64,000 bases of DNA from Monoplex corrugatus (lineage: Eukaryota; Mollusca; Gastropoda; Littorinimorpha; Ranellidae). The notes beneath the pieces are model-generated. The model saw only the letters and a program-made list of their open reading frames with translations, made no database searches and was not told where the DNA came from. Shown one piece after another: positions 41,981-53,316 of this stretch (position 1 is its first letter; each line of letters opens with the position of its first letter). Both the position numbers and the translations under genes were made by a program. The DNA lies in the NCBI GenBank assembly GCA_030674185.1, contig CM060315.1, positions 89,750,137 to 89,814,136 on the forward strand, in the 5' to 3' direction.

Positions 41981-42277
41981 CTTGTTCTTCTGATTGCCAT
42001 CTTTACCTCATCCTCTCAGTTCTAACTAGCTTTTACCTAGTGAATACCTAGCCTTTGTTTGCTGCAAGGTGGAACAAAGAAACGCTGCTACTTAGTGTAT
42101 CTCTCGAAAATCTCACCTACCTCACGTGTAAGTAACGGACGGGCCTCTGATCTGTTTTAGACTCAAATATGGCCAGTCCTAATAGTTTCCAGTGTTTGTA
42201 TTGCAGAACTCAGTTGTGGGATAAATTTTTTTATAAAGTGTTTTCGTATTCTACAGTAGTGCGAAAGTGCCAGTGGC

Positions 42278-42401
42278 TAGCCCTTTGACACCTTCACCCT
42301 ATCCACCAGCTGCAAAAACTGAAAGGGTTAAGTTTTTGCTTTGCTGACCTGGCTGACAATGTGGGATGCTGGTGGATAGGGTGAGGGAGTCAAATGGATT
42401 A
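42278..42401 (+). mobile_element. PAL element lacking the core hairpin
   Basis: Outer arm and X spacer (ccaccagctgcaaaaactga) join directly to aagggttaagtttttgcttt and the Y side; the right end is gagtcaaatggatta. The inner hairpin is deleted. Confidence 0.8.
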
Positions 42402-42494
42402 GAGATTTTGGACGGGGAGGGGGGTTCCATTTTCTATCTCTGAGATGGCCACAGTGTCCGAGACAGTGTTTGCGATGACGATGGTGACGACGGA

Positions 42495-42845
42495 TGATAA
42501 TCTTTCCTTTCTATCAAATTCCATTCTGGATTAAGTCTGCATGACAGGGCTGTACTCTACGCTGCCTCTTATGATGTATCCTGGCATCAAACAGGCCCAA
42601 GAGATGCAACCACTCGCTGTGTTGGTCAGGAAATATGAGCAACACCCTGAATGATGCATCAGAAAAGTGGAACAGTCTCAACTGTTTGGTCACAGCCTTC
42701 TAAATGAATATGTAACATGTTCAACTCCGGATAGGAGCCAATTGGAGCCAAAAAGTCCCAGACTGATTTTGTCAGGGTTTATGGAGATTCGAACCCACAA
42801 TCTCCAAGTCAGTAGCACTAACCACAGCACCACCGCATCTGGTTA
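42495..42845 (-). mobile_element. SINE1 copy
   Basis: Minus-strand head with B-box gggttcgaatctcc (about 42790) and A-box region near 42830. The body includes gtcagacttaatccagaatg-like text near 42530, with a degraded (ATC)n tail at 42470-42500. Confidence 0.75.
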
Positions 42846-42849
42846 TCTG

Positions 42850-43240
42850 GTTTAAAGTTATAGAAGTCTTTTTGTTTGTGTGTTTTCTCCCTAAAATATA
42901 AAGTATTTTGTCTGCCATAATGTTGATATAATTCTGTTTTTCCAGAAAATTGTGTTTCATTGTCAACGAGCACCACATTTTTTCCACAAAATTACACTAA
43001 AGATGGTATATACGTACAGTTCTTTGTTTTTCCCTGGAACATGTGTAGTTCTTTGTGCAACATTCACCCTCAGGTAGTCATTTTTTAGAATTATTTTAGT
43101 CACAATTGTTTGTAATTACAGATTGTAATAACTTATGCAATTACTTAATTTGAAATAAAGAAAATTGAAAAAAAAAGTTGGATCAATTTCATTGAAAAAT
43201 ATCCCATCTCCTATCTTTCTATATTCTGTTCTGTTGGATT
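42850..43240. other. No gene recognised
   Basis: AT-rich, without recognised families. Confidence 0.45.
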
Positions 43241-43242
43241 TC

Positions 43243-43445
43243 TCAAATCCATTCCCATCCTACAACATTAAAAACTGGCCTGTTTGTTGTCCATCTTAAT
43301 GTTTCCATCATTCTGGTGTCCAGCTCAGTGTGTCATAGGTCCCTTCCTCTCCACACACCAACCCCTTTCCCATTTCAAGACTTTGCAGTGCATAATTTTG
43401 CACTGGCTCAAGAAATCTGCCAAGTAATTACTGGCAAACTTCTTT
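43243..43445 (+). mobile_element. SINE2 copy (no expansion)
   Basis: tcccatcctacaacattaaa, aactggcctgtttgttgtcc, tgtttccatcattctggtgt, tgtgtcataggtcccttcct, cccatttcaagactttgcag, attactggcaaactt. It contains just one unit of the segment that is amplified at 37.9 and 43.8 kb. Confidence 0.8.
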
Positions 43446-43449
43446 CATT

Positions 43450-43706
43450 AATTAATAAATGAAAGAAAATTAAGATATATAGGCCATGCGCTACGAAACC
43501 GAGAGACCGACCTTATGAAGACGGTCTTTCAAGGCAAAAAGAAAAAGACAGACCACCAGCTTCTCTCACCGGCAACATCACTGAATCCAGCGGCATGAGA
43601 ATCCAGGGCCAGCAAAGACTGGAACAAATGGAGGAGGATAACCCTGTCGGTGTCATTGATTGCAGCGGCCAACACCGCTCCCGGTGATGCCAACAGGTGA
43701 GACAGG
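43450..43706 (+). pseudogene. LINE-B 3' end
   Basis: aatgaaagaaaattaagata, ggccatgcgctacgaaaccg, cttctctcaccggcaacatc, terminus gcggccaacaccgctcccgg and gtgatgccaacaggtgagac. Close relative of the 13.9-kb copy. Confidence 0.85.
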
Positions 43707-43708
43707 TG

Positions 43709-43790
43709 AGAATTACTGGCAGATTTGATAGAGCGCATATGGAATTGTCCATATGCAATGAATCTCCCTTGAACAAACTCCATACCCCTA
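43709..43790 (+). mobile_element. SINE2 3' piece
   Basis: gaattactggcagatttgat, agagcgcatatggaattgtc, then straight into the next array. Confidence 0.6.
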
Positions 43791-44922
43791 CACCATCATT
43801 GTGGTGGTGTCAGCTTAGTATTTCATAAGTCCCTTTGTCCCCCACACCATCATTGTGGTGGTGTCAACTTAGTATTTCATAAGTCCCTTTGTCCCCCTAC
43901 ACCATCTTTGTGGTGGTGTCAACTTAGTATTTCATAAGTCCCTTTGCCCCCCACACCCCTACACCATCATTGTGGTGGTGTCAGCTTAGTATTTCATAAG
44001 TCCCTTTGCCCCCCACACCCCTACACCATCATTGTGGTGGTGTCAACTTAGTATTTCATAACGTCCCTTTGTTCCCCATACCCCTACACCATCATTGTGG
44101 TTGTGTCAACTTAGTATTCCATAAAGTCCCTTTGTCCTCCATACCCCTACACCATCATTGTGGTGGTGTCAACTTAGTATTTCATAAGTCGCTTTGTCCC
44201 CACACCCCTACACCATCATTGTGGTTGTGTCAGCTTAGTATTCCATAAGTCCCTTTGTCCTCCATACCCCTACACCATCATTGTGGTGGTGTTAACTTAG
44301 TATTTCATGTCCCTTTGTCCTCCATACCCCTACACCATCATTGTGGTGGTGTTAACTTAGTATTCATAAGTCCCTTTGTCCTCCATACCCCTACACCATC
44401 ATTGTGGTGGTGTTAACTTAGTATTTCATAAGTCCCTTTGTCCTCCATACCCTACACCATCATTGTGGTGGTGTCAACTTAGTATTCCATAAAGTCCCTT
44501 TGTCCCCCACCCCTACACCATCATTGTGGTGGTGTCAACTTAGTATTCCATAAAGTCCCTTTGTCCTCCACACCATCATTGTGGTGGTGTCAACATAGTT
44601 ATTTCATAAGTCCCTTTGTCCCCACACCCCTACACCATCATTGTGGTGGTGTCAACTTAGTATTTCATAAGTCCCTTTGTCCCCTACACCATCATTGTGG
44701 TGGTGTCAACTTAGTATTTCATAAAGTCCCTTTGTCCCCTACACCATCATTGTGGTGGTGTCAGCTTAGTATTTCATAACGTCCCTTTGTCCCCCACACC
44801 ATCATTGTGGTGGTGTCAGCTTAGTATTTCATGAAGTCCCTTTGTCCTCCACACCCCTACACCATCATTGTGGTGGTGTCAACTTAGTATTCCATAAGTC
44901 CCTTTGTCCCCCACACCCTCAT
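43787..44922 (+). repeat. 52-64-bp minisatellite, 19 units, SINE2-derived
   Basis: Unit accatcattgtggtggtgtc, aacttagtatttcataagtc, cctttgtcccccacacccct. Length varies through the C-rich end (ccccacacccctaca present or absent). The core catcattgtggtggtgtcag is the same SINE2 segment as in the 71-bp array. Confidence 0.95.
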
Positions 44923-45005
44923 TTCAAGACCTTGCCATCACATAGGGTGTAACACACAGGCTCAGGCAGTTTGCCAGGTGACTGTTGGCAGATTTGGGTG
45001 CCATA
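44922..45005 (+). mobile_element. SINE2 3' part
   Basis: catttcaagaccttgccatc, gactgttggcagatttgggt: the remainder of the SINE whose interior formed the preceding array. Confidence 0.7.
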
Positions 45006-45275
45006 GAGGCCTCAACTTTTCTCCTCAGTTTGACCGGAAAATCGAACTGAACGCCTAGTCCTTCGGAAAGGGATGAAAAACGAGTCAGACCCGTATGACT
45101 TCTGGCTGCGCATGCTAAAGATCCCATGGCAGTTGAAAATCGTGAAGAGCAGGGCATTGCCTGATTGCCCTGGTATAAATCATTGGAGAGATAAGTTGAT
45201 TTCCCAGGTCCCACCCCTTGAAGACCAATTAGCCTTCTAGCCTTTCTGAAATCTTGGTTAGAAAATATGAGTATG

Positions 45276-45560
45276 AATTTGAAGCGAGGGAGAGGGGATG
45301 GGCGCTGCCCTTTTGTGATACTGGCCCCAGGAAAAGTTGAGGTCTATGCCACCTCATTCCCCTGCGACCCCAGGGTTATGGAAGTATCTAGGTACGACCT
45401 CAGGACCTGCCCAGTTCGTGGGTTTTATGTGCAGGCTTAAGGCTTGTGCCGTGATCATTCTGGATCTTCTCCATCACATGGCACCTGTGACTTTAGTGCA
45501 TGTGGAATTCATTCCAAGTGCGGAGACGTCACGTTAAGAAACTGAAACTGAAACACGGGT
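45276..45560 (-). repeat. Unnamed repeat followed by S4
   Basis: 45276-45375 matches 34.6-34.7 kb. 45385-45555 is S4 in reverse (acgacctcaggacctgccca, cttctccatcacatggcacc, gaattcattccaagtgcgga, aagaaactgaaactgaaac). Confidence 0.65.
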
Positions 45561-45659
45561 GGAAAGAGCCTATGTAACTGTCCAAGCGCGATGAACCCTT
45601 CTTTAACAAACTGTAAACTCCAGCAATAGTTTGCTCCCATTATGTCACCATAATGCAGT

Positions 45660-45955
45660 TAGTTCTGATGCAGTCAACTCTTTCATTCCTTATTTTGTAT
45701 GGATCATTACTCCCCCTTGTTTCTGGATTCTCGTAGGACTGTATTTGTTCTGATGCAATTAACTCTTTCATTCCTTTAATTCCTCTTGTTTCTGGATTCT
45801 CATAGGACTGTATTTGTTCTGATGCAATTAACTCTTTCATTCCTTTAATTCCTCTTGTTTCTGGATTCTCATAGGACTATTTGTTCTGATGCAATTAACT
45901 CTTTCATTCCTTTAATTCCTCTTGTTTCTGGATTCTCATAGGATTGTACTTCCTT
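45660..45955 (+). repeat. 69-bp tandem repeat, about 4 units
   Basis: Unit tctgatgcaattaactcttt, cattcctttaattcctcttg, tttctggattctcataggac, tgtatttgt. Outer units diverge. Confidence 0.9.
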
Positions 45956-46295
45956 CATTGTATTTCCTTCATTCCTGCTTTTAAAGAAGAGGCAGAAACA
46001 AGAGAAAGGATGTGGTGCTGACCCCTTTCCCATTCTGAGGAAGTGAAAGCAGAGGGGGTGTCTAGCATATGGCTGATTGATAAACAGTGCCCCATGACTG
46101 ATCCCATCAAGTGCTGATGACTCAGTCAGCACGAACTTCAAAGTGAGTACCATGAAAATGATTACCATGCTGCAGGAAAGAAGGAACCTGTTTGTTCTTC
46201 CTGGTTTTTCACCAGCAGGAAGAAAGAGTAAGAATCCTGCAGCATAGAAAACCATTCTCCAGGGATGAAAGGGTTAATCTACTCAGTGTAGAAAT

Positions 46296-46362
46296 CTGGT
46301 TGGTGTGGAGGTAGAGCTTCCAGCTTCTTGTAAGCGCAGGTTCAAACCTGGCTCACAAAACA
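46296..46362 (+). mobile_element. tRNA-like SINE head
   Basis: ggttggtgtggaggtagagc (A-box-like) and gcaggttcaaacctggctca (B-box ggttcaaacc). No acceptor stem, so it is a SINE or tRNA pseudogene rather than a functional tRNA. Confidence 0.45.
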
Positions 46363-47165
46363 GAGTGCATGCAGTCTCTGGTTAGTGACAACCACAATAC
46401 ACTGAAACAAAGTATAATACTCCCTTCAAAGCAAATTATATGAAACAAAAAACCAAACTCGCCCGTGCATCAATTTTGTTGTGTAATTATTCAAAGAAAA
46501 CAACTCTTGCACAGCTTCTGTTTTATAATCATTAGTTAAACAGAAAGAACTTGCTCACAACTAGGTTTTAAAATCATTTAACAACACAACAACAACAAAA
46601 CCAACTTGCGCACAACTTCTGTTTCATAACCAACTATGTGATGCAGCATGAGAAACCGGACAACAGACGCAGCTAGCCGGCCAACTACAGCTATGTTTGA
46701 AAATAATTAGATAGGAACATTATTGTGACAACCAAGTCTTCCCCACATTTCCTGTCTTAAACATCTAACTTGAAGATAGATGTTTCATCAAGTTCCCAAA
46801 GTCCTAGGGCTAACAGCACCCTAAAAAGCAATAAAAACAATTTAGACTTTTTTTTACTTCCTTGTCCAAAATGGACTTACAAAGTCTGTAAAATGTAGAT
46901 CTTTTTTCATGTTAATTTAGTGGAAAACTTGAAAAACAAGATGGCTACATTTTAGCTGGTTTTTCTATGCTGCATCACAATCACCAAAAGACAGGGACAA
47001 AAGACAAGGACAGAAGCGCTGACAAAGAAAGAAAAGATTCATCTTGACAAACCAGGGAAGAAAAAATAAAGCAACACTTTAATGAAACATTGTATGTCAC
47101 TTTGAACAAGCTCAACAGTACAATGCAGTCACAGGTCTGATTCTGAGGCTGAAACATTAGTAAAT
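46363..47165. other. No gene recognised
   Basis: AT-rich sequence with no exon signal, tandem repeat or recognised family. Confidence 0.5.
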
Positions 47166-47167
47166 AT

Positions 47168-47349
47168 TAACCCTCTTACTCCCACACCCCATCCACCAGC
47201 TGCAAAAACATAACCCTTTCACTCCCACACTCCATCCTGCAGGAAGCTGGCGGACACAGTGAGGAAGTGAAAGGGTTAACTTTTCGCTTTGCTGTCCCGA
47301 CTAACAATGCAGGATGTGGGCGAACAGAGCGAGGGAGTTAAAAGGTTAA
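47168..47349 (+). mobile_element. PAL element (X-core-Y)
   Basis: ttaaccctcttactcccaca, X spacer, shortened core with matched variants cctttcactccc and gaagtgaaagggttaact, Y side tttcgctttgctgtcccgac, end gagttaaaaggttaa. Confidence 0.85.
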
Positions 47350-47537
47350 GTAAACACGAAGAACAAGTAAAACACACAAGCAAGAAAACAAACTACCTCC
47401 CCAACAAAAATGAAAACCAAGTAACAACAGGTTCACTGCCTCATAAAATAACCCGGCATTCTTCATTCCCACTGACTCCAATCCCAACCAAAAACCATGA
47501 CAAACACTAACCATGAACACAGTCAGCCCTATCTTAA

Positions 47538-47719
47538 TTAACCTTTTGACTCCCGCACCTTGTCCACCAACATCCTGCATCGTCAGCCATGCAAGCAAAG
47601 CAAAAACTTAACCCTCGACTCCTTTACCCTATCCACCAGCTTCCTGTAGGTTAGGATGAGGGAGTCAAAGAGTTCAGTTTTTGCAGTGGGTGGACAGGGT
47701 GCAGAAGTGGAAGGGCTAA
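47538..47719 (-). mobile_element. PAL element (Y-core-X)
   Basis: ttaaccttttgactcccgca, Y spacer cagccatgcaagcaaagcaa, core damaged in the right arm (cttcctgtaggttaggatga), X spacer tttttgcagtggg, end ggaagggctaa. Confidence 0.85.
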
Positions 47720-47901
47720 TGGAGCCTCAACAGCACCAGAATGCTGACATTTCACATGTCTGTTACGAGTCATGAGAGCATTTGGCTGCCATCACAAGTA
47801 CGCAATTTTTTCTATATGGCTTTAGCAAAGATGCGTGTTGGAAGTACAACTAACATCAATGTACACATGGACTGTTTCCTGCAGACCGTATTCCACAGTC
47901 A

Positions 47902-48105
47902 TTTAACCCTTTGATTCCCGCACCCTATCTACCAACTGCAAAAACTTAACCCTTTGATTCCCTCACCCTATCTACCAAGTACAAAAACTTAACCCTTTGA
48001 TTCCCTCACCCTACCCACCAGCTTCCTGCAGGGTTAAGTTTAACTTTGCAAGTATGGTTGACAAGGCAGGATGCTGGTTGGCAGGGTGCGAGAGTCAAAG
48101 GGTTA
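47902..48105 (+). mobile_element. PAL element, duplicated X arm, right core arm deleted
   Basis: Two outer-arm units (tttgattcccgcaccctatc; tttgattccctcaccctatc), left core arm to cttcctgcag, then directly gttaagtttaactttgcaag and the Y side, end gtcaaagggttaa. Confidence 0.85.
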
Positions 48106-48193
48106 ATCATTGTTTGACTGCGTCTTAGATTGTTACTGAACAGTTTACAATGTTTCCTGAATGGCACAAAGAGACACACAAAACTGAAAGTTT

Positions 48194-48412
48194 TTAACTC
48201 TTTGACTCCCACACCCTGTCCACCAGCATCCCACATCATCAGCCATGCTAGCAAAGCAAAAATTTAACCCTTTGACTCCATCACCCTATCCGCCAGCTTT
48301 CTGCAGGAAGCTGGTGAATAGGACAAGGGAGTCAAAGGGTTAAGTTTTTGCTTTGTTAGCATGGTTGACAATGCAGGATGCTGTGGACAGGGTGTGGGAG
48401 TCAAATGGTTAA
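48194..48412. mobile_element. PAL element, symmetric Y-core-Y form
   Basis: The left spacer is Y type (catcatcagccatgctagca, then aagcaaaaattt) and the right spacer is also Y (tttgctttgttagcatggtt, gacaatgcaggatgctg). The whole element is thus one long inverted repeat of about 215 bp. Confidence 0.85.
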
Positions 48413-48627
48413 AATAAGAAAGCTGTTAGGAATGCACACTGCAATCAAGAGTACTTAAGAAATTCTGTTTCTTAAGAAAATCATTTCTTCTATTTTACAA
48501 CAGTGTTTGTTTCATGTCTGTGCTGTTTGTGATTAATTTTTGGTAATTTTTTTTTACAACTTTGGTCAAAATTGTGTGACTTGGGGGGAAAAATTGTGCC
48601 CCTCTGACTTCGACTCTGTTCAGCAAA

Positions 48628-48697
48628 TTAACCATTTGGCTCCTTCAGACTACCCACCAGCTGCCTGGTGAATACACTGGGGCAGTCAAAGGGTTAA
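48628..48697. mobile_element. PAL remnant
   Basis: ttaaccatttggctccttca ... ggcagtcaaagggttaac with a shortened hairpin. Confidence 0.65.
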
Positions 48698-48764
48698 CGA
48701 ATGATTACGACTTCATTAATCGGATGATCCAGTCAGTGACTCACCGACATGTTTGCATTAACTA

Positions 48765-51010
48765 AGATGACCAATAATTGACCTATGAAATGACAAATGA
48801 CCCAATAACTGACCCATGAAACGACAAATATATGACCAATAACTGACCCATGAAATGACAAATATATGACCCAATAACTGACCCATGAAATGACAAATAT
48901 GACCCAATAATTGACCCATGAAATGACAAATGACCCAAGAAATGACAAATATATGACCAATAACTGACCCAAGAAATGACAAATATATGACCCAATAACT
49001 GACCCATGAAATGACAAATATATGACAATAACTGACCCATGAAATGACAAATATGACCCAATAACTGACCCACGAAATGACATATATGACCAATAACCGA
49101 CCCATGAAATAACAAATATGACCAATAACTGACCCATGAAATGACAAATATATGACCCACCATAAGACATTGACCATCACATGAAATGACAAATATATGA
49201 CCAATAACTGACCCATGAAATGACAAATATATGACCAATAACTGACCTATGAAATGACAAATATATGACCAATAACTGACCCATGAAATGACAAATATAT
49301 GACCAATAACTGACCTATGAAATGACATATATGACCCAATAACTGACCCACGAAATGACATATATGACCCAATAACCGACCCATGAAATGACAAATATGA
49401 CCAATCACTGACCCATGAAATGACAAATATATGACCAATAACTGACCCATGAAATGACAAATATATGACCAATAACCGACCTATGAAATGAAAAAATATG
49501 ACCCAATAACTGACCCACGAAATGACATATATGACCCAATAACCGACCCATGAAATGAAAAATATGACCAATAACTGACCCATGAAATGACAAATATATG
49601 ACCAATAACTGACCCATGAAATGACAAATATGACCAATAACTGACCCATGAAATGACAAATATATGACCAATAACTGACCTATGAAATGACAAATATATG
49701 ACCAATAACTGACCCATGAAATGACAAATATATGACCAATAACTGACCTATGAAATGACAAATATATGACCAATAACTGACCCATGAAATGACAAATATA
49801 TTACCAATAACTGACCCACGAAATGACATATGACCCAATAACCGACCCATGAAATGACAAATATGACCAATAACTGACCCATGAAATGACAAATATATGA
49901 CCAATAACTGACCCATGAAATGACAAATATGACCAATAACTGACCCATGAAATGACAAATATATGACCAATAACTGACCCATGAAATGACAAATATATGA
50001 CCAATAACTGACCCATGAAATGACAAATATATGACCAATAACTGACCTATGAAATGACAAATATATGACCAATAACTGACCCATGAAATGACAAATATGA
50101 CCAATAACTGACCCATGAAATGACAAATATATGACCAATAACTGACCTATGAAATGACAAATATATGACCAATAACTGACCCATGAAATGACAAATATAT
50201 GACCAATAACTGACCCATGAAATGACAAATATATGACCCAATAACTGACCCATGAAATGACAAATATATGACCAATAACTGACCCATGAAATGACAAATA
50301 TATGACCCAATAACTGACCCACGAAATGACAAATATATGACCAATAACTGACCCATGAAATGACAAATATATGACCAATAACTGACCCATGAAATGACAA
50401 ATATATGACCAATAACTGACCCATGAAATGACAAATATATGACCCAATAACTGACCCATGAAATGACAAATATATGACCAATAACTGACCCATGAAATGA
50501 CAAATATATGACCAATAACTGACCTATGAAATGACAAATATATGACCAATAACTGACCCATGAAATGACAAATATATGACCCAATAACTGACCCATGAAA
50601 TGACAAATGACCCGATAACTGACCCATGAAATGACAAATATATGACCCAATAACTGACCCATGAAATGACAAATATATGACCAATAACTGACCCATGAAA
50701 TGACAAATATATGACCCAATAACTGACCTATGACATGACAAATGACCCATGAAATGACAAATATGACCCAATAACTGACCCATGAAATGACAAATATATG
50801 ACCCAATAACTGACCCATGAAATGACATGACCCAATAACTGACCCATGAAATGACAAATATATGACCCAATAACTGACCTATGAAATGACAAATGACCCA
50901 ATAACTGACCCACAAAATGACAAATATATGACCCAATAACTGACCCATGAAATGACAAATGACCCAATAACTGACGCATGAAATGACAAATATATGACCC
51001 AATAACTGAT
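48765..51010. repeat. 34-bp minisatellite, about 65 units (2.2 kb)
   Basis: Unit atgaccaataactgacccat then gaaatgacaaatat, with 30-, 33- and 35-bp variants (loss of atat, extra c in gacccaata). Long minus-strand frames with repeated MGQLLVIYLSFH-like text are repeat artefacts: several frames are open at once and none has a non-repetitive part. Confidence 0.97.
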
Positions 51011-51204
51011 CAATGAGATGACAAATGTCTATGTAAAGGAAATAGCGTGACCAACAAACACAAGATGTCTAATGACACAGACACAATAATAATGTATCCA
51101 AAATGCCCAATGACACATATATCATGATAATGTAATGGCAGGTACACAAACAAATATTGAACCACACACTGATATATAATCACTGACAGTGTAGGAACGA
51201 TACC

Positions 51205-51265
51205 TAAACTGGTTGGGACGTCAGACTTTCATAAGGTCTGGGTTCGATCCTACCTGGATAGCACC
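51205..51265 (+). mobile_element. tRNA-Met-like pseudogene or SINE head
   Basis: cagactttcataaggtctg can form an anticodon stem-loop with CAT in the loop. It is followed by the B-box gggttcgatcctacc. D-arm and acceptor pairing are poor and the variable region is missing, so it is not scored as a functional tRNA. Confidence 0.35.
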
Positions 51266-51330
51266 TTGACGATACCCCCCCCCCCTCCCATCTCCCAGGT
51301 CCACAAATACACAGACCTGCCATACGCCTT

Positions 51331-52275
51331 ATTGTTATTGTTGTTGTTGTTGAAAGCCCAGCCGACTGCGTAGAGCCATATCAGGGCTAAAACCACTTCA
51401 AAACATACATACATAACTTAACAGGCAAAAAAACAAAACAAAACAAAAAACACACACACACACAAAAATCAAATAAAATAAACTTAAGCACACATATCAA
51501 TACATTCATGCATATAATCCAAGGACATGCCCCCAGCACTGACCACTCCAATTTATCGCACAAGCAGACCTGCCAACCCTGACTTTTAAGTTGGAGTATT
51601 TGTCCAGGAAAAATGGAGTATTTTTGAAAATATTGGTGTATTCTGAGTGCGCAGCGCCGAAGGCGCAAGCTAACTAGGGGGGTCCGGGGGCATGCCCCCC
51701 CGGAAAATTTTTAAAGAATTGGTGCAAATCTGTGCAATCTAGAGCATTCTGAGCCCAAAAATTCACTTTCTAATGGTACTTGATTTTTTTATCTTTAATT
51801 TTTTTTTTGTCGTATTTTTTATTAAGTCGGCGTATTGGTCGTATTTTGAGTAAACTGGCGTACTAAATACGCCAAAATCGTATGGGTTGGCAGGTCTGCA
51901 CAAGGGATTTAAAAAACACACTTGAATACAAATTTAAACATACCTAAGGACACTAAAACATATATAAGAACGGGCATAAATAACCTAAAATTGCTTTCGC
52001 ATATCTCACCTCCTTAGAGCCAAAAATGCACTTGATACATGTACTCAATTATCAATCCTAACAAAAAGTACGCAAGACGTCATAGAACACATACAGGTGA
52101 ATGGACCAGCAAGGCAGAAAATGATAAGAAGACATGACAGAAAGGAAAGGAACAAGGCAGAAACAGAGACAGTGACAGAAAAAGAGGAAATTTCTAGCAC
52201 AGAATTTCCAGAAGATGCGGGTACTATTTATGTACTGAAAGAGCCCCCGGCATCTCCACGGGGGTGCCACATGCC
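51331..52275 (-). repeat. R1 repeat interrupted by a 334-bp MITE
   Basis: Minus-strand R1: aaagcccagccgactgcgta at its 3' end (51353), ttccagaagatgcgggtact near the 5' end (52206), first bases at about 52265. The interior is split at 51564/51899 by the TIR element. Confidence 0.85.
51565..51898. mobile_element. 334-bp MITE with 15-bp TIRs and 6-bp target-site duplication
   Basis: The ends cagacctgccaaccc and gggttggcaggtctg are perfect inverted repeats, flanked by cacaag (51559-51564; 51899-51904). The interior is AT-rich apart from a GC hairpin (ggggcatgcccc within a G/C run, 51677-51703). No ORF. The R1 family gives the empty-site sequence. Superfamily not assigned. Confidence 0.9.
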
Positions 52276-52436
52276 TGAATCCACTTTGCATGTAGGCGCA
52301 TGCAAAACACCAAAAATGCACGCTAAAGATCCTGTAAACAATGTCAGCGTTTAGCAGTTTAGGGAAACAGAAAAATATCCAGCACGCACACCCTTACCCT
52401 GCCTGCAAAAAGAGCCTAACCATCTACATGATGGGC

Positions 52437-52855
52437 AACCCACCGAAGACGAGTACGCAGATTGCGCACCAGCCCAACGTCTGCACAGCATAGTCCGAAA
52501 AGAGCAAAGCAATGTACATACGCACATCTAATAAAATGATTTTCATAACAAAAAAACAAAACAAAATGGTGTACAGAAACTGATGAACGATAAAAATGAC
52601 GCGTCCATTACCAGCCAAGAAGGAACGGGTGACCCACCAAACACATATGACCCATGAAATGACAAATATATGACCCAATAACTGACCCATGTCATCTCAT
52701 TGGCCCAACATCTGCACTGCGCAGTCCGAAAAGAGCAAAACGATGTACGTACACACATCCAAGAATATGATTTTCAGAACAAATACAGAAACAAAAAAGA
52801 TGTACACAAAGTTGTGAACGATAAAAATGACGCATCCATTACCAGCCAAGAAGGT
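52437..52855 (+). repeat. Tandem duplication of about 245-bp period with minisatellite inset
   Basis: 52467-52615 (ggcccaacgt-like start, gtccgaaaagagcaaagcaa, acgcgtccattaccagccaa) recurs at 52700-52852 (gtccgaaaagagcaaaacga, acgcatccattaccagccaa). Between them, 52644-52692 is one and a half units of the 34-bp minisatellite. Confidence 0.8.
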
Positions 52856-53039
52856 ATCTAATCATGAAACGACTGACGAGACGACCCAGGCACTGACGTA
52901 TATGAAAACATCCCAAAACCAACCATACAGATGTAGGCAAATCAACTACGAACAAGATAATCTACTGTTGGTGATCAATCAGCTGTATGCCAATCAACCT
53001 GAAATGAGATGATACTTCACTGGTGACTCATAATAATAC

Positions 53040-53250
53040 CTCTCCATCCATTTTTATGCACAAATGTGCATCAATCAACCAACAAGAAGAGATAACAGAC
53101 GTCTCTTAATTCACCTATCAGGTAACAAATCTTGCCTAATCGGCCATCCATTTTTACACACAAATGTGCACAAATGGATCAACGTGAAGAGATAACGGAC
53201 ATCTCCAAATTCACCTATCAGGTAACAAATGTCGCCAAATCAGCCAATCA
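53040..53250 (+). repeat. About 104-bp repeat, 2 units
   Basis: ccatccatttttatgcacaa ... attcacctatcaggtaacaa recurs once. Lies just downstream of the SREK1-like stop codon, possibly in its 3' UTR. Confidence 0.8.
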
Positions 53251-53316
53251 GATAACAGATCAGGTCTCCTAACTGACCAATCATGTGCTATACCCAAACT
53301 GACACATGACGACAGT

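Noticed and set aside
41646..41993. 115-codon plus-strand frame rich in Lys/Arg/Gln
   Set aside because: Most of it is the reverse strand of an R6 repeat.
49680..51002. 440-codon minus-strand frame in the 34-bp array
   Set aside because: Entirely composed of the tandem unit, several overlapping frames are equally open, and there is no non-repetitive coding part or start context.
51205..51265. Functional tRNA-Met
   Set aside because: The CAT anticodon-like loop and B-box are present, but acceptor and D stems do not pair and the variable region is missing.
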